64,000 bases of DNA, taken from positions 1,788,501-1,852,500 of the forward strand of contig JBBBDQ010000225.1 of the NCBI GenBank assembly GCA_037127315.1. Reading direction: 5' to 3'. The notes beneath the pieces are model-generated. The model worked only from the letters and a program-made list of their open reading frames with translations, made no database searches and was not told where the DNA came from. Below, one piece after another: positions 34,240 through 45,747 of this stretch; the stretch's first letter is position 1; every line of letters starts with the position of its first letter. Both the position numbers and the translations under genes were made by a program. The DNA is from Ascarosepion bandense. Its lineage: Eukaryota > Mollusca > Cephalopoda > Sepiida > Sepiidae.

Positions 34240-36849
34240 TAGTTTAAAATCAAAGTTTCCATTATTGAATATGATTTGCAAGAGAAAAAGAACATCATCA
34301 AAATTCAAAACCAATCAACTACTGAAATTATGCTGTTATTGCTAATGATGACAGGAGTAATAATGAAGCTTTGAAAACTAAGACTCAAAGATAGAAATCA
34401 CTGGTTCACGATTTTTTACAGTAGAAATACTTCTTCAACTTTCAAAGATAGAGAAACACAAATCAGACAAATTAATGCTCATCTCAATTACATAAGAATA
34501 TTTAAAGTATTCATTTTTGGAAGCTCCCAGTTTAAGAATACGCTGTGTTACTTTTTTATTGAATACACAAAAATGGACATAGGCAATTTGTGAATTTCAC
34601 TTTTTCGGACAATTTGGCTCATGCTCACGTGTTATGATGAGGAATATACAAAGAGAGCAAGTTTATCGGTTTGCTTTGAAATTTTTCATGGAAGCATAGT
34701 CCTTTAGCGCAAAAAATGTAAATGGCAATAGAGACGATTAATTTTATTGAAAATTCCTGTTTGTTTATTTACAATTAGAACATGAATGACAGTAATCAAC
34801 TGCGCAAGCTAAAGAATGAAGAACTCATTCATTACATTATTCATTCATTCTTGAGTACTAGATTTAAAAATTAAAATGAAATTATTTGACGCTTTTAGTT
34901 TTAGTTTAGCATTTTTGTTTATGAATGGATAACTTTCTAAAAAATGTAAGTACTTTTTTTTTCATCTCTGATATTTTTTTTTCTTTTTACACAACGTTTT
35001 TAATATCATAAATAAATAAAGAGAAAAAGTGATAATAATATTTCTGGACTCTGGGGTTTTTAATGAAGTAAAACACGTTTTAGCCGTTAAAGAGAATGAG
35101 AGAGTTTGTGGCCTTCTTTGGAAAAAAAATTGAGCATGAAGTAAAAAGCCTATAAATTACTTATAAATCAGTCGGAAAATAGGATGTTTTTAGTTTTAAT
35201 ATCTTTTTTTTTTTTTTAGTTTCACTGCTATGAAATGTCATTTAGAACAATTTGACAATATTGGAAGAATGTTTATCAGATCGAATTTATTTTTTTCAGC
35301 AAAAATGGATTATTGATTCCCTAAAAACAAACTAAAAAATATTTTAATCAAATAAAAATAAACTTTAAAAATAAAAAATGATGACCATGTTTAAAAAATA
35401 TATCTATTTAAAAAAAAAATAAGATGATTACTTTTACGTTTTAAAAACAAGGTCGTATTCTGAGAATTAGTTAAACAAACATTCTTCAATCACAATAAAA
35501 ACGGTAAAAAAAAAAATTCTAAAATTTCTGTAACACAGGAAGCAAAATTTCAGAATTTAAGGCGCTTGCTTAAAAAATTTTAAATTTAAAAAAAGAAAAA
35601 AGAATCAATTTTAACGAAACACGTATTCACGCAAAATAAAATAATTTGTGTATTATTGTTACTAAGTGTCAATATATTTTTTTTCTCTATTTCTCTCATT
35701 ATGAAAATTCAACAAGTATATTTATTTTATAAAATCTCGGAAATACTAGTTTTTATTTTAGAAATAGGTTTTTCTTACTTTTTTTTTTAATATATATATT
35801 TTTAAGAGAAGTCACCTGCTTAACTTAGCTTATTCAGAGGATTTCTTTAAGAAGAATAACCCACTGCTTCACAGTCACACTTCTAGTTTTTGCCATTATG
35901 ACATCGGATATTAAGCCAAAATTAAAATAAAAACTAATAAAAATTTAATTTAACGTAAGATAAACAATTTTTGATGAAAGTAAGATTGTCAATAAATAAA
36001 TTAAATACAAACAACTATAAATTATTTTTATGACTTCGAAACCTAGTAAAAAATGTCGATAATGAATGACTACTAAGTGGGACAGTAACACTGAGTGATG
36101 GAAAAAAACAAAAAGAGCGCACATCAATGATACGTTCGGAAGCCTTTAAATGATAAATGTCACGAGAGAGAAATGATGACATCAGTTTCACTCGTGTAAA
36201 ACAATGCATAAAATTAAAATATGACAATGTCTAAGTTCATCATCTGAATCATCAGGGACAAGCTATATTTTGAACTATCTTTCATAAACAAAGTAAGTTA
36301 AACAAATTGGAAAATAAACTACACACAAAGCAATTTTAGAGAACAATACTCAACTAAAAAACTCTGTTCAGGTAATGGTACAGTAAATGCTTTCAAAGTT
36401 TCAAATAAACACTAAAAACAGGTTTAAAATGTTATTTTAAAAAGATGCAGTTATAAACAACAACAACAAAAAAAAACCCCTAAAAAAGCTGTTTCTAAAG
36501 AGTTAAACAATGAAGGACCTGATCTATTGCTTACTTGCCAAAATTATTATTGATGTAGAGAGACTGATAAAAAATAAAAAGGGGAAAAATTCAGTTTATC
36601 ATGATTGGATCATCATCATTCATTGTTACATTGTTCAATCAATATAACCGAAAAAAAAAAAAACGATTTTAATTTTTACTCCGAATAGAGAGACGTTATT
36701 CATTTTTTAGCTGTTTAATTCAATAATCAGATATACGTTACGTGGTCGTCGTAATAGTTCGTGACTAATTATTAGTCAAATGAAGAAAAGGTTTAAAAAA
36801 GACAGGTTAAATTTTAAATTTTAAAAAATTTTAAAAATACAAACGTTAC
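34240..36849 (-). other. 5' part of intron 1, AT-rich
   Basis: Low-complexity A/T-rich sequence with many homopolymer runs. I see no element or exon. First introns often hold enhancers, but nothing here can be shown by eye. Confidence 0.5.
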
Positions 36850-36910
36850 CTCCAAATACGACCTGTCTCTCTTCAGGTACATTCGTTATTGGCACCTTTC
36901 TTTCCGACAT
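36850..36910 (-). CDS. Stomatin family protein, first coding exon
   Basis: The exon starts with an ATG at 36910-36908 and ends in phase 1 at GGAG/gtaacg. It encodes MSERKVPITNVPEERQVVFG and the first base of an Ala codon, which joins exon 2 to read VVFGAAGETYEG. The start is fixed by an in-frame TGA two codons upstream (TGA GCT ATG). The polar, charged N-terminal segment of about 20 residues before the hairpin matches the layout of short stomatins; MEC-2 has a longer one. The gene runs on the minus strand for at least 34.7 kb to 2201 and beyond the window. Confidence 0.88.
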
Positions 36911-37300
36911 AGCTCACAAAAAAAGTAAAAAGTAAGAAAAAATTATTTTAAAAAAATTAAGTACGTATTTTTATTTACTTTGTGTGTGTGTGTGTGTGTG
37001 TGTGTGTGACACGAGAACAAGGCGTTTCCAAAAGCTGAAAAATGAGTTTAACTGCTACTACTATATAAACCACGAGTTGATTGAGGCACCAACAAACCTT
37101 ATGGATGATTTTACGTTGTTTCTATTAAATTATTATTATATTATTTTCTGTATTTTAGTTAGAACAAATTCTTCAGGTTTTAAATGCACTGTCACTGCCA
37201 TATTTTTCTTGTAATTGCCAAAGAAAGCAGCCTTTACCAATTTTACCAATATTCAAGAAGTAGGAAGAAAGACTCAAAGAAGAAGAAGACTAAAGAGTAA
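36911..37300 (-). promoter_or_regulatory. Presumed 5' UTR and promoter region of the stomatin gene
   Basis: Sequence upstream of the start codon. It contains a (GT)n tract at 36980-37008, 70 bp upstream, and AT-rich sequence. I see no clear TATA box or CpG island. An upstream non-coding exon elsewhere is possible, since the transcription start cannot be seen from sequence. Confidence 0.35.
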
Positions 37301-39300
37301 TGGTCCAATTTCAATAATGGAGATAACAGTTTGATTACAAATAATGATGATGATGATGAATATCTGTTTTTAAAAGATACACAGGAAAAAATTGTTACTT
37401 TATTTAACTTGTTAATTTGAATTTTAAAAATATCTACTCTTGGGTTTTTAAATTGAAAATGCTAACAGTACACTTTTTACTACTGTTTTATCAAAAGAAT
37501 TTTACTTTAAAAATTGTTATTTTTTATTAATTTCTATAAAATGAAATAAAAAATTATTTAAATTAATCAGCAGAGAAAAGAAATGGACTTGCATTAAATA
37601 TGTTCTAAGACTAATTGCCCATATACACAAAAAGACACAAAAAAACAAAACAAGCCTTTATAAAAGAAAAATTTAATAAATTTTGACCAAAGACACTACT
37701 GGCTACTCAGTGAATGAATGCCAAATGTTTCCTTATAGAGAAACAGATAATATTACCATTTAATTATTGTTATGAATATGTTCTTCATGCCAAACAAGCA
37801 TGATGAGTTGTAAGTTACTCTCATATCATTTTGCCATTGTTCAATCCTTATCAAGGCACTGCAATCTTATAGGAATTAAATCTTATATATTAATATATAG
37901 TTTTCAACCTATAATCCCATCAGAAGATTTGTTTGATAAACAATTATTACAAAGGAAAATACTACCAAGTTACTGGTAGATGTAGTTGTAGACCTACCAT
38001 GTGTTATTTTTGGACCATTTAGAAAATAACAATAATAACTCCTTTCACCACTTCCACAAATTCAAGAAATAGATTTCCATAAGCCAGTGTGAAATTATTT
38101 TCTAACTAATGAAAACCGTGTATTAAAACAGTTCAGAACTCTATTGAAATTAAATTTTTGATCTTCATTACAGATATAAAAATACAAGCCTACTGCTTCT
38201 TGGGGTTCAAAATAATTTTGGATCCAGTTTGATCTACACATGCATGCATACACATGCTCCCACATACATGCACACAATGAAAGAGATGACAACTAGCAAT
38301 CACCGAGTAAAGCCTAATGCACACATTAGAAGGGAATAACCAGCAGCCACCAACTACATCTTTGTCTATGAACTCACAAATGCATTAGGAAGTCAATAGT
38401 AAGTCTGTTCATATTTTACATCATATGACACACTCTTAATTACTTGATAAAATAAACTTTACTGCAAGGAAAATTGAACATTTTATTGTTATTTATGAGA
38501 AGAATATATAAATGTTATTTCAACTGATGTTCTGCTTCTACTTTTCCTTCAGAAAATAACCTATTATATGTTTTATATGTTTCATTTAAAAGATGTGTTG
38601 TTGTTGTTAAATGTTTGTGATCTCAACACTCAGTTAACAAAAACCTGGGCAGTTCAGATTCCAACAATTTATAGTGGACAAATATTTTTGGAACCAAGAA
38701 GCTTGAACTGTTTTGAATGCCCTTTTGCAAGCAACAACAGAGCAACATCCAAAAAACTTCAAAGAGCATTATTTCTCTTGCAAGAGCTTCAAAGTGCAAA
38801 GATCATTGTGATGAAGAGGACCCTCTTCTCACTAGCAACAAGGTTTGGGTAACTGCAATTACAAAAAAAATTGTTATAAATCAAAACAGGCTCAAAAACC
38901 TCACAAAATTTGCTAAACAAATGACATAAGAAAGAAAGAGCATAGATTTTACATAAAAACTGAAAAGCACATTTTAAATAATTTAAATGTTTTCTTTGAA
39001 GTTAAATTTTGTATTTATTTAAAAGATAATAACCTAAGGCTAAGTCACAAAATAATTTGTCATTTACGTATTTAAATAAAGGTTTTAAACATTTTAAAAC
39101 ATTGGTATGTTCACTCATCAACTCATTGAACCTCCATTATAATTGTAACAAATCAATAGATAAGAAACAATTAAAAGTATAAAATTATCATTAAATATAA
39201 GCATATATACTTTTTATTATTATTGTTGCTAAAGATGAATATTTGAGAAATAAATAATAAAGGAAGAAATTCATTACTGAATTAGTAAACAAAACAAAAT
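37300..39300. other. AT-rich intergenic sequence
   Basis: No recognisable gene or element. The 94-codon frame at 38568-38852 has no domain and no supporting splice context. Confidence 0.5.
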
Positions 39301-39304
39301 AACA

Positions 39305-39602
39305 TCAAGAACTTAAAACGCTTTTGCTTTCATGATATACAGAGGTCTTTAACCCATTCTCTTTGTAAGTTATTAGTACATTTAGTAAATTTAGCTGTTT
39401 ATTATTATTTTCTTCCATTATGAACCAGATTGAAAGTGTTATTAAGTTCACATGGTCCACCAATATTTGTATAGTTTTGTGTTTCATTTTGAGTAAACAA
39501 ATATATTGTTGACTTCAGTGGTGCCGTTCCTATAACCATTTCCTCAAAATATTCCATGTGTATGTTTTCCATCACTGGTGATAATGGTGAACCCATAGCC
39601 AA
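39305..39602 (-). pseudogene. Penelope-like RT fragment
   Basis: Two overlapping minus-strand frames. The first, 39602-39405, reads MAMGSPLSPVMENIHMEYFE, which is motif B. After a deletion that removed the YxDD segment, the second frame, 39487-39305, continues NNKQLNLLNVLITYKENGLK and TSVYHESKS. Same type as the fragments at 28.0 and 33.8 kb. Confidence 0.7.
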
Positions 39603-39749
39603 GCTTTCATCCTGTTTATATCAGGCTGTAGTTGAAAGAATGTCTGTACACAGAAAGTCAACATTTTCATCAGATTATCTATTAGAATGTAAGTATGTAA
39701 TTCCAGAGAGGAACCAAGTAATTATTATTACAAATGAGCATTAAAGGAA

Positions 39750-40770
39750 ACAAATAGTGACTGCCTATAGTCAAACAATAAAAAAAGTACACTTTTCTAG
39801 ATTCATATTCTCAAAAGGGAGTTGATGAAATTGCCAAAAAAGTATCCTGATAACAACTACACACGAGATGTGTAAAGCACAGATCACCAAATTACCATCA
39901 TTAGTGCATGTGAAAATCTTTACCAATTGTTTTTTATGAAAGGCAAGTACTGATGTACAATGCTTTTGATGCCATGAAGTCAGCTATATTACATCAAAGT
40001 GTCCAGGAAATGAATTAGGGGACATGACATCAATGCTGGTCTCATCCTCTAGCAAGTCATGAAAGAGGCACATCCTGTGATTGAAATAATTATCAATGGA
40101 ATGAAGCATACATCCCTGGTGGATAATAATGGATAATAACCTAATGGACTAAAGAATTGATTTTTAAATTTGGTAACATAGTAATTGTGAGTTCAATCCC
40201 TGGGCAAGGCAGTCTATACTTGCACTCAGTGGAAACAGCATTAGATGGTATTGGGGAGAAGTAAAAACAAAATGATGAAGAAAGTTTACAAACTACTATT
40301 GGAATGGTTGGTAGTATTAGAATTACCTTACCATCCCAACATAAGCATTACCATACCCATGATATAGTAACATATCATTAGCGCAAACAGACAAAAGCAT
40401 TGCAAGAAAACACTTTATCTACTTATTTAGAGAACTTTAGTAAATTGCTTCACCTACTGTCTGGTTCATACTCTTCCACAGTCTTTTGAACAGGAGTAGA
40501 GGTTTATCCTTTGTTTCCTGTTTAGGATTAAGTTTCCAATCCCTTCTAAACGTTTTTCATTCTCTGTCACTCTTTTGCATCTTAGTGGCATTATTACCAT
40601 GCTTAGAGTACACTGATGAAAGAAAAAGCAGCAAGCCAGATACACATAGACAGATATGGAAAAGAAAAATGAATTAAGATTTTATTTGTAAGTTGATTGT
40701 GCCTAACCCAAGTGATTTTGCTGTAAAAGCAGTAAGAAAGAAATAAGCCAGGTTTGGTATTTGTCTATAT
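39750..40770. other. Intergenic sequence, one possible SINE remnant
   Basis: Mostly featureless. Around 40185-40205 the phrase gtgagttcaatccctgg looks like a tRNA B box and may be an old SINE head, but no A box or body could be defined. Confidence 0.4.
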
Positions 40771-40773
40771 TAC

Positions 40774-40936
40774 TAGTCAGGCAATTAAGTGCCACCCATG
40801 CTTGGGTGATCATGTCTTGAAAGAGACATGACTGGGAAGAAGATTTTCTTGCAGTAGGTTGCCATTACTTTCTGCAGTAGACTGGTTGCCAACCCAATCT
40901 GTTTTGTTATTTGATCCATAGCTGGATGGAAGAGAC
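40774..40936 (-). mobile_element. tRNA-derived SINE, partial (minus)
   Basis: Shares tagtcaggcaattaagtgcc, the hairpin variant catgtcttgaaagagacatg and tgcagtagactggttgccaa with the fuller copies. The tRNA-like head is missing. Confidence 0.72.
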
Positions 40937-40939
40937 ATA

Positions 40940-42550
40940 TCATTAATATTAAAAATGATCAAGATGGAGGGCTCAGTGTAAATAGTATTATCTATTTACA
41001 GATCTGAATATGCATAGTATATAAAAAAAATTCCAAATTCTATATTTGTTGGATAGCTATTTCAGCAAGAAAATTCTCGCATTTTCAGCAATGATCAAAA
41101 ACAAAAATTTATTAATTCAAATATGGTACAAAAATTCACATACTGGAAAGAGCTATTCAATGAATATAGTTAGAGAAAACATTGATTTGTGTGTTAAAAG
41201 ATTGAAACAAAAAAATATAGATTTAGGATAATTCTTTCTGGCAATAAAACAAATCTGTCATAAGAATTGACATGGTGTGATCAGTCTGCAAACAGGGAAG
41301 CCATAAAATTTATGATTTACTTGATTGTTACCTATTGATTATTAGATTATAAATACTATCTAAAAGATTATTAAGTTTTATAGTGTAGTCAAGATTGCAT
41401 GGTCTCCCAAGCTAGAGCACCAAGAAAGTACCTTTACATTATACAGCGGATTAATAGAGAGTAAATGCATTTTTATTTCCCTTCACATTTAATATTCTTA
41501 AAATAGTGACTAACTGAATATTATATATATATTAATTGAGCTATTGATTATAAAAGTAAATATGATAATTATTAGATAAATTATTAAAACAATTTTCATC
41601 TTTCTGTTACTACCACTATGTTTTGACCAATACTCTCCAACCATCATTAGGTATATATTCTAATTTATAACCTTTCACAAGTCAAGCAACACTTATTTAT
41701 CAATTTTTTTATTAGACTTGATTGATATTGAGAAAAAATTGACATTTACAAGAATTAAACCTGAAGACAAATGAAAAATTTATTAACAGAAATGTAGTGT
41801 AAAAGACAGCAATACAACAATGATGAAGAGACTAGTCCAAATAATTTCCTGAATAATGATTTAGAAATTCAAATGCTAAAAACATGATAGATCTTTGGTT
41901 TTGAGATCGTCAAATTGAAGGCAATTTTTAATGGAAATTTACAATTGGAATACTATCATTTATAACTGCATTAATTTTATCCTAATTTTGAGAAGTAAGT
42001 ACCTGTTTTTTTTTTGGAAGTAAAAAAAATGAATGCATAATAGCCAATAAGAATCTGACAACTAATCTTTATATGAAAGTTCAAAAATTATATTAAGAAC
42101 TTTAATGCAGATACCTCTACAGAAACACAGTACCTAAGGTTTAAAATTAATTTTCATAAATGAAAAGTCCTTCTTGAAGCTTTTATTTTAGCTTTAATTT
42201 CAAGCCAATAGATTAAATCTCTGGCCTAAAAGATTTTGTTTGTTTTCCAATGCTTCATTTTACTTTTGTTTGGAAGGACCCATTTTTATTGTGAATTTTA
42301 TTTGGGCAACATTGATATTGTTGTAGGGTAAAGGTCTCAACCCCATAAACTTTTGTATGTGTGAAAACAGCAAAGACAATGAAGAGACAGAGGCAAAGGT
42401 GTTGAGTTTCAATGTCAATTTTATTGTGATAAAATTGACATTAAGAAATCAGAAAAAGCTGAAACATCAGCAGCAGTTGGTAGGATCAGCTCAGGCTGAA
42501 ACAATATTGTTAGTTAGCGGGAACGTCATCAGCATCTGGTATAACAATAT
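40940..42550. other. AT-rich intergenic sequence
   Basis: No gene or nameable element seen. Confidence 0.5.
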
Positions 42551-43476
42551 TTTGTAGCGGATCGGAAATAATTTAATTAATTAATAAATAACCATAACCG
42601 GAAAATCTTCAAATTGCTATTATAGATTATAAGAGAATATACTAAGAGAAATTTTCCTTATCCTCCGAATAAGGAAAACTGAGGTGATTAATTTTATTAA
42701 CTAATTATTAACTGTAGCTGGAAAATATTTTCCTAAAAAAGAAAGCAGGGACGAAAAATAACACCTGGTATTTCTCTATTATTGTAAACCCAGAAAGAAG
42801 AGAAAGAAAAGAGAAATGGATTTGTTTTTGATTTCGGCCCATAAAGACAAGTGTCATTCTTGAACCTAAAAGAAAGATAGATTCAATTGTTATTTTTTTT
42901 GGCCGGCAAAAGAATAGAAAAAGAAGATCAGAGAAAGAAGAAAAAGAAAGAAAAGACTAAATTTGTTTCATGCCATGAAACAATAGATGTCGGTTTTGGC
43001 CCACCCAAAGAAAGCTAGTATGGTCATTCTAAACATAAAGGAAAGATAAATTTATTTGTTATTTTTTCTGGGTAAAGGAAAGGGAAATTTCGTTTTTGTG
43101 TTGGATTGTCTCGCTAGCATGAATTGTGAAAAGAATTAAGATAACACTGGTCCCAAATTGTGAGAAGAATAACAAATGTTTTGATTCCGAGTAAGTACTT
43201 TAGAGAAAAGGTATTTTCACTGACATTAGGGTGGGACTGATAAGGCATTCTTGTCACTTGAAAATATAGGTGACTCAGAGAATGGATATTAAAAACAGGT
43301 GCGTAGAAATTATTATTTGGGTAACAATGTCAATGGACCCTTGTCAACTTGTTTTGGGCGAAAAAAGTTAAAAAAAAGGTTAATACCTATTGTTTTAAGA
43401 AAGAAAAAAATCCCCGAAATTGTTTCTCGAGAAAGAAAATTTGGTTAAGTCCAGCCAGAAAAGGGGTATGGGGAGA

Positions 43477-43694
43477 TGACGTCATAAGATCGAGAGAGAT
43501 TCCATTGGTCCTATGAATAAGCCCCGAAAGGGGGAGACGACTAACAATTGACGTCATGGAAAGAAAACTAATCCCATTGGTTAAACCACAGGCAACAACG
43601 AGTAGCAGCTAACCTCAGGATTTTATTGGTTGCCAAGACGGGGGATTAGACACCTAGCGATCGTCGGCCCCACACCATGGCATGGGCATAAATA
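43477..43694 (+). promoter_or_regulatory. CRE / CCAAT / TATA promoter cluster
   Basis: Two perfect CRE palindromes TGACGTCA (43477-43484 and 43549-43556), three inverted CCAAT boxes ATTGG (43504-43508, 43576-43580, 43625-43629) and the TATA-like ATAAATA (43688-43694) stand in the order expected for a polymerase II promoter. Transcription would start near 43720. This is the strongest promoter-like cluster in the window. It fits the U3 of the surrounding LTR-like block. Confidence 0.6.
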
Positions 43695-43725
43695 CAGGGT
43701 CCCGAGGGACCCAAATCAGTTGGCT

Positions 43726-44542
43726 TGGAGAAAGTCCCAAAGATGTAACAACGAAGAAGATAGGCACCAACCGCAGAGCCTGCTGGCCAACCAGAGATAA
43801 AGATAGACAAGAGATTTTGCAGTCAAAGTTTTGAGAAAGACAGAGAAGTCAAAGTTGGAGTGGCAGAGACCAACAAGAAGTGATTTCACAGTCAAAGTTT
43901 TAAGTTGGATTCCAGTTGGAGTTGGCTCAGAGAAAGTCCTAAAAATGTAACGACAAAGATAGGTGTCATGTTGTTGGGCGCCAACTGCAGAGCCTGCCGG
44001 CCAACCAGAGATAAAGACAGACAAGAGAATTTGCAGTCAAAGTTTTGAGTTGCAGAGAGCGACAGAGAAGTCAAAGTCGGAGTGGCAGGGACCAACCATA
44101 AAGGCCTGATGCCGGCTAATTAAAGACAGACAAGAAGTGATTTTGCAGACAAAGTTTTTGAGTCGAAGTCGGACTGATGCCGGCTAACCAGAGTTAAAGA
44201 CAGAAGAGAATTTCCAGACAGTTTTTGAGATCGACAACTGAATGCAGTTTCCAGTTGCATTTGAAGTCGGAATGACAGAGATCGACAGAAGAGGCCTGAT
44301 GCTGGCTAACCAGAGTTAAAGACAGAAGAGAATTTACAGACAAAATGAAGAGTTACAGCTCGAGTGGCAGAGAGTTCGATTTCCTGGTCCAGAAACGTAA
44401 TGACCAAAGACAGTTCCCAACCGAAGAAGTAAAGAGACAGAGAGATGATAACCATGCTGTTGGGTGCCGACCATAGAGAAGCCTGTCGCCAATCAACCAA
44501 CCAGAGTTAAGAGACAGACAAGAAGAGAACTTTCAGACAAGT
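43726..44542 (+). repeat. Irregular tandem repeats downstream of the promoter cluster
   Basis: A motif of about 55 bp, with gcctg-tggccaaccagagataaag then acaagagaatttgcag-caaagttttgag, occurs about six times (near 43783, 43991, 44105, 44174, 44297 and 44480). The first two sit in units of about 200 bp that also share gagaaagtcc-aa-atgtaac. The repeats have no long open frame. Confidence 0.7.
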
Positions 44543-45072
44543 CTGAAGTGAAATTGCTAACTGAAAGAGAATAACCCGGCACTTCGGCAATTTCCGTAAC
44601 ATTCCGGAAAACAAGCAACAAGTTGGCTAGCCTTATATAACGAACTTAGGCTTCTGTTCGAAGCAGCGAGCTGCAGCCAGCCAGATTCCTCGTTATTGCT
44701 TAGGAGAATAATTCGATTTACCTAAGAAACGTCCGTTCTGCTACCAGTTGATAGAAGTAGAGGGATGGGAAATTATCCCGAAGAGCATATTGTGTATATT
44801 CCACTTATTTTTCTGGGTGGTGGCATATTTGGTGCCGTTTGATGGGAAATTATTCAAGAGACTATTGTGTATAATCAGTATATAAAAACATTATTTCACA
44901 ACACTTCAGACGTCGGTCCACTTATTTCCTTTGATGTTACATTTCTTTCTTTTATTACTCAATTGTGTGCACACTTCCCGGCTTGGTTTAGTTTGGCAGA
45001 GAGACAGCTAGTGAAAAGCTCACGTGACTACCTTGTGATTAATCAACACAACATGGGACAAGGAAGAAAACC

Positions 45073-45290
45073 GTGACAGAGTCAATCTACGACCAGCTGG
45101 CTGGATCGAAACAAACAGCGACGGGCCGGGCAGTGCCACACTGGTATGAAAGGTACAGGCTGGAAAGTTGTTGGTATGGGATACATATTTCTTACCAAAT
45201 CCCCTACATTGGCTGGCAGAAATGTCGCATATATGGCTCAAGTGGGAAAGTCGTCTTTGGTAGGCAGGAACATCATCAACATAAAAGGCA
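45073..45290 (+). pseudogene. C-terminal pol-like fragment, left part (interrupted ORF)
   Basis: An open frame reads TESIYDQLAGSKQTATGR and ends EHHQHKRH at the edge of the retrotransposon at 45291. Counting the AGGCA duplication once, the same frame resumes at 49881 and closes after about 20 codons. The layout (YDQ...AG, Trp-rich middle, GKVV) recalls the tail of a Gypsy integrase, but the assignment is weak. Confidence 0.45.
45286..45290. repeat. Target-site duplication AGGCA (left)
   Basis: Five bases AGGCA directly before the left LTR, identical to 49876-49880 after the right LTR. Confidence 0.93.
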
Positions 45291-45747
45291 TGTTGCACAC
45301 TTTCTTCTAATGAGTGCAGAGCCAGGGATCGAACCAGAGACCGTTGGATTTCAATCCAAAGCTCTCCCAGCTGGTTTCTTGCTACGCCTCTTCGTCTTCC
45401 TCCTCCACTTTCCTCCTTCCACCTTTTCACTGTTTCTCTCTGCTTCAGCTTCTCGCCAAGAAATTGACGCCACCAACCCCCGGGTGAATCGGTCGGTCGG
45501 TTTTATCTATGACACTCTACCCATAATCCATTTCCTCAGTCTATAAAAATTCCACTCGGGGGCCCCCTCTCTTTTTTCCTTTAGAATGGGCTGAAGGTGG
45601 ATTATTAAGACAGCGGTGAGTATTTTTTTTTCTTTTCTATATGATGGCGGTGCTTCTTTCTTTGGATCCGATTACTGCCCTGCACGCCAGACACAAACGA
45701 ACCCTCTTTTTTCCAGAGCCGCCGCTAGTCTCCCTTTCATGTTCACA
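45291..45747 (-). repeat. 3' LTR of the retrotransposon (left)
   Basis: 457 bp, plus-strand start TGTTGCACAC and end GTTCACA. It differs from the right LTR at 45362 (C here, T at 49490). The pol reading frame ends inside it, at 45637. It contains the tRNA-Phe-like stretch and, on the plus strand, a TATA box (45541-45550), a GGGGGCCCCC palindrome (45558-45567) and a splice-donor-like GTGAGT (45616-45621). Confidence 0.93.
45314..45374 (-). other. tRNA-Phe-like sequence within the LTR (copy in 3' LTR)
   Basis: On the minus strand CAGCTGGGAGAGC, an anticodon-arm-like segment with TTGAAA between TTTGG and TCCAA, then CTCTGGTTCGATCCCTGG. It aligns from about base 13 to the 3' acceptor region of animal tRNA-Phe(GAA), with the GAA anticodon and B box GGTTCGATC kept but one loop base missing. 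The 5' acceptor strand is absent, so it is not a tRNA gene. A second copy is at 49442-49502. Confidence 0.75.

Larger units (their letters stand above)
15133..36849 (-). other. Intron 1 of the stomatin gene (21.7 kb)
   Basis: Spans from the donor GGAG/gtaacg after exon 1 to the acceptor before exon 2. Roughly half or more is transposon sequence, listed separately. Elements lie in both orientations. I saw no additional host exon. Confidence 0.8.
42553..44825 (+). mobile_element. Large LTR-like block with promoter motifs and internal repeats
   Basis: It begins TGTAGCGGATCGG and ends about GGTGGTGGCA, followed within three bases by TTTGGTGCCG. The first bases of a primer-binding site for the 3' end of tRNA-Phe would read TGGTGCCG. 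Inside are a promoter-like cluster (next entry) and a U5-like region of repeats. At 2.27 kb it is long for an LTR. No second copy lies in the window, so it could be a solo or 5' LTR of an older Gypsy/BEL-type element whose pol end may be the fragment at 45073. Confidence 0.5.

Noticed and set aside
45314..45374. Functional tRNA-Phe gene on the minus strand
   Set aside because: The 5' acceptor strand is absent, the anticodon loop is one base short and the T stem has a mismatch. It is an LTR-borne derivative, not a tRNA gene.
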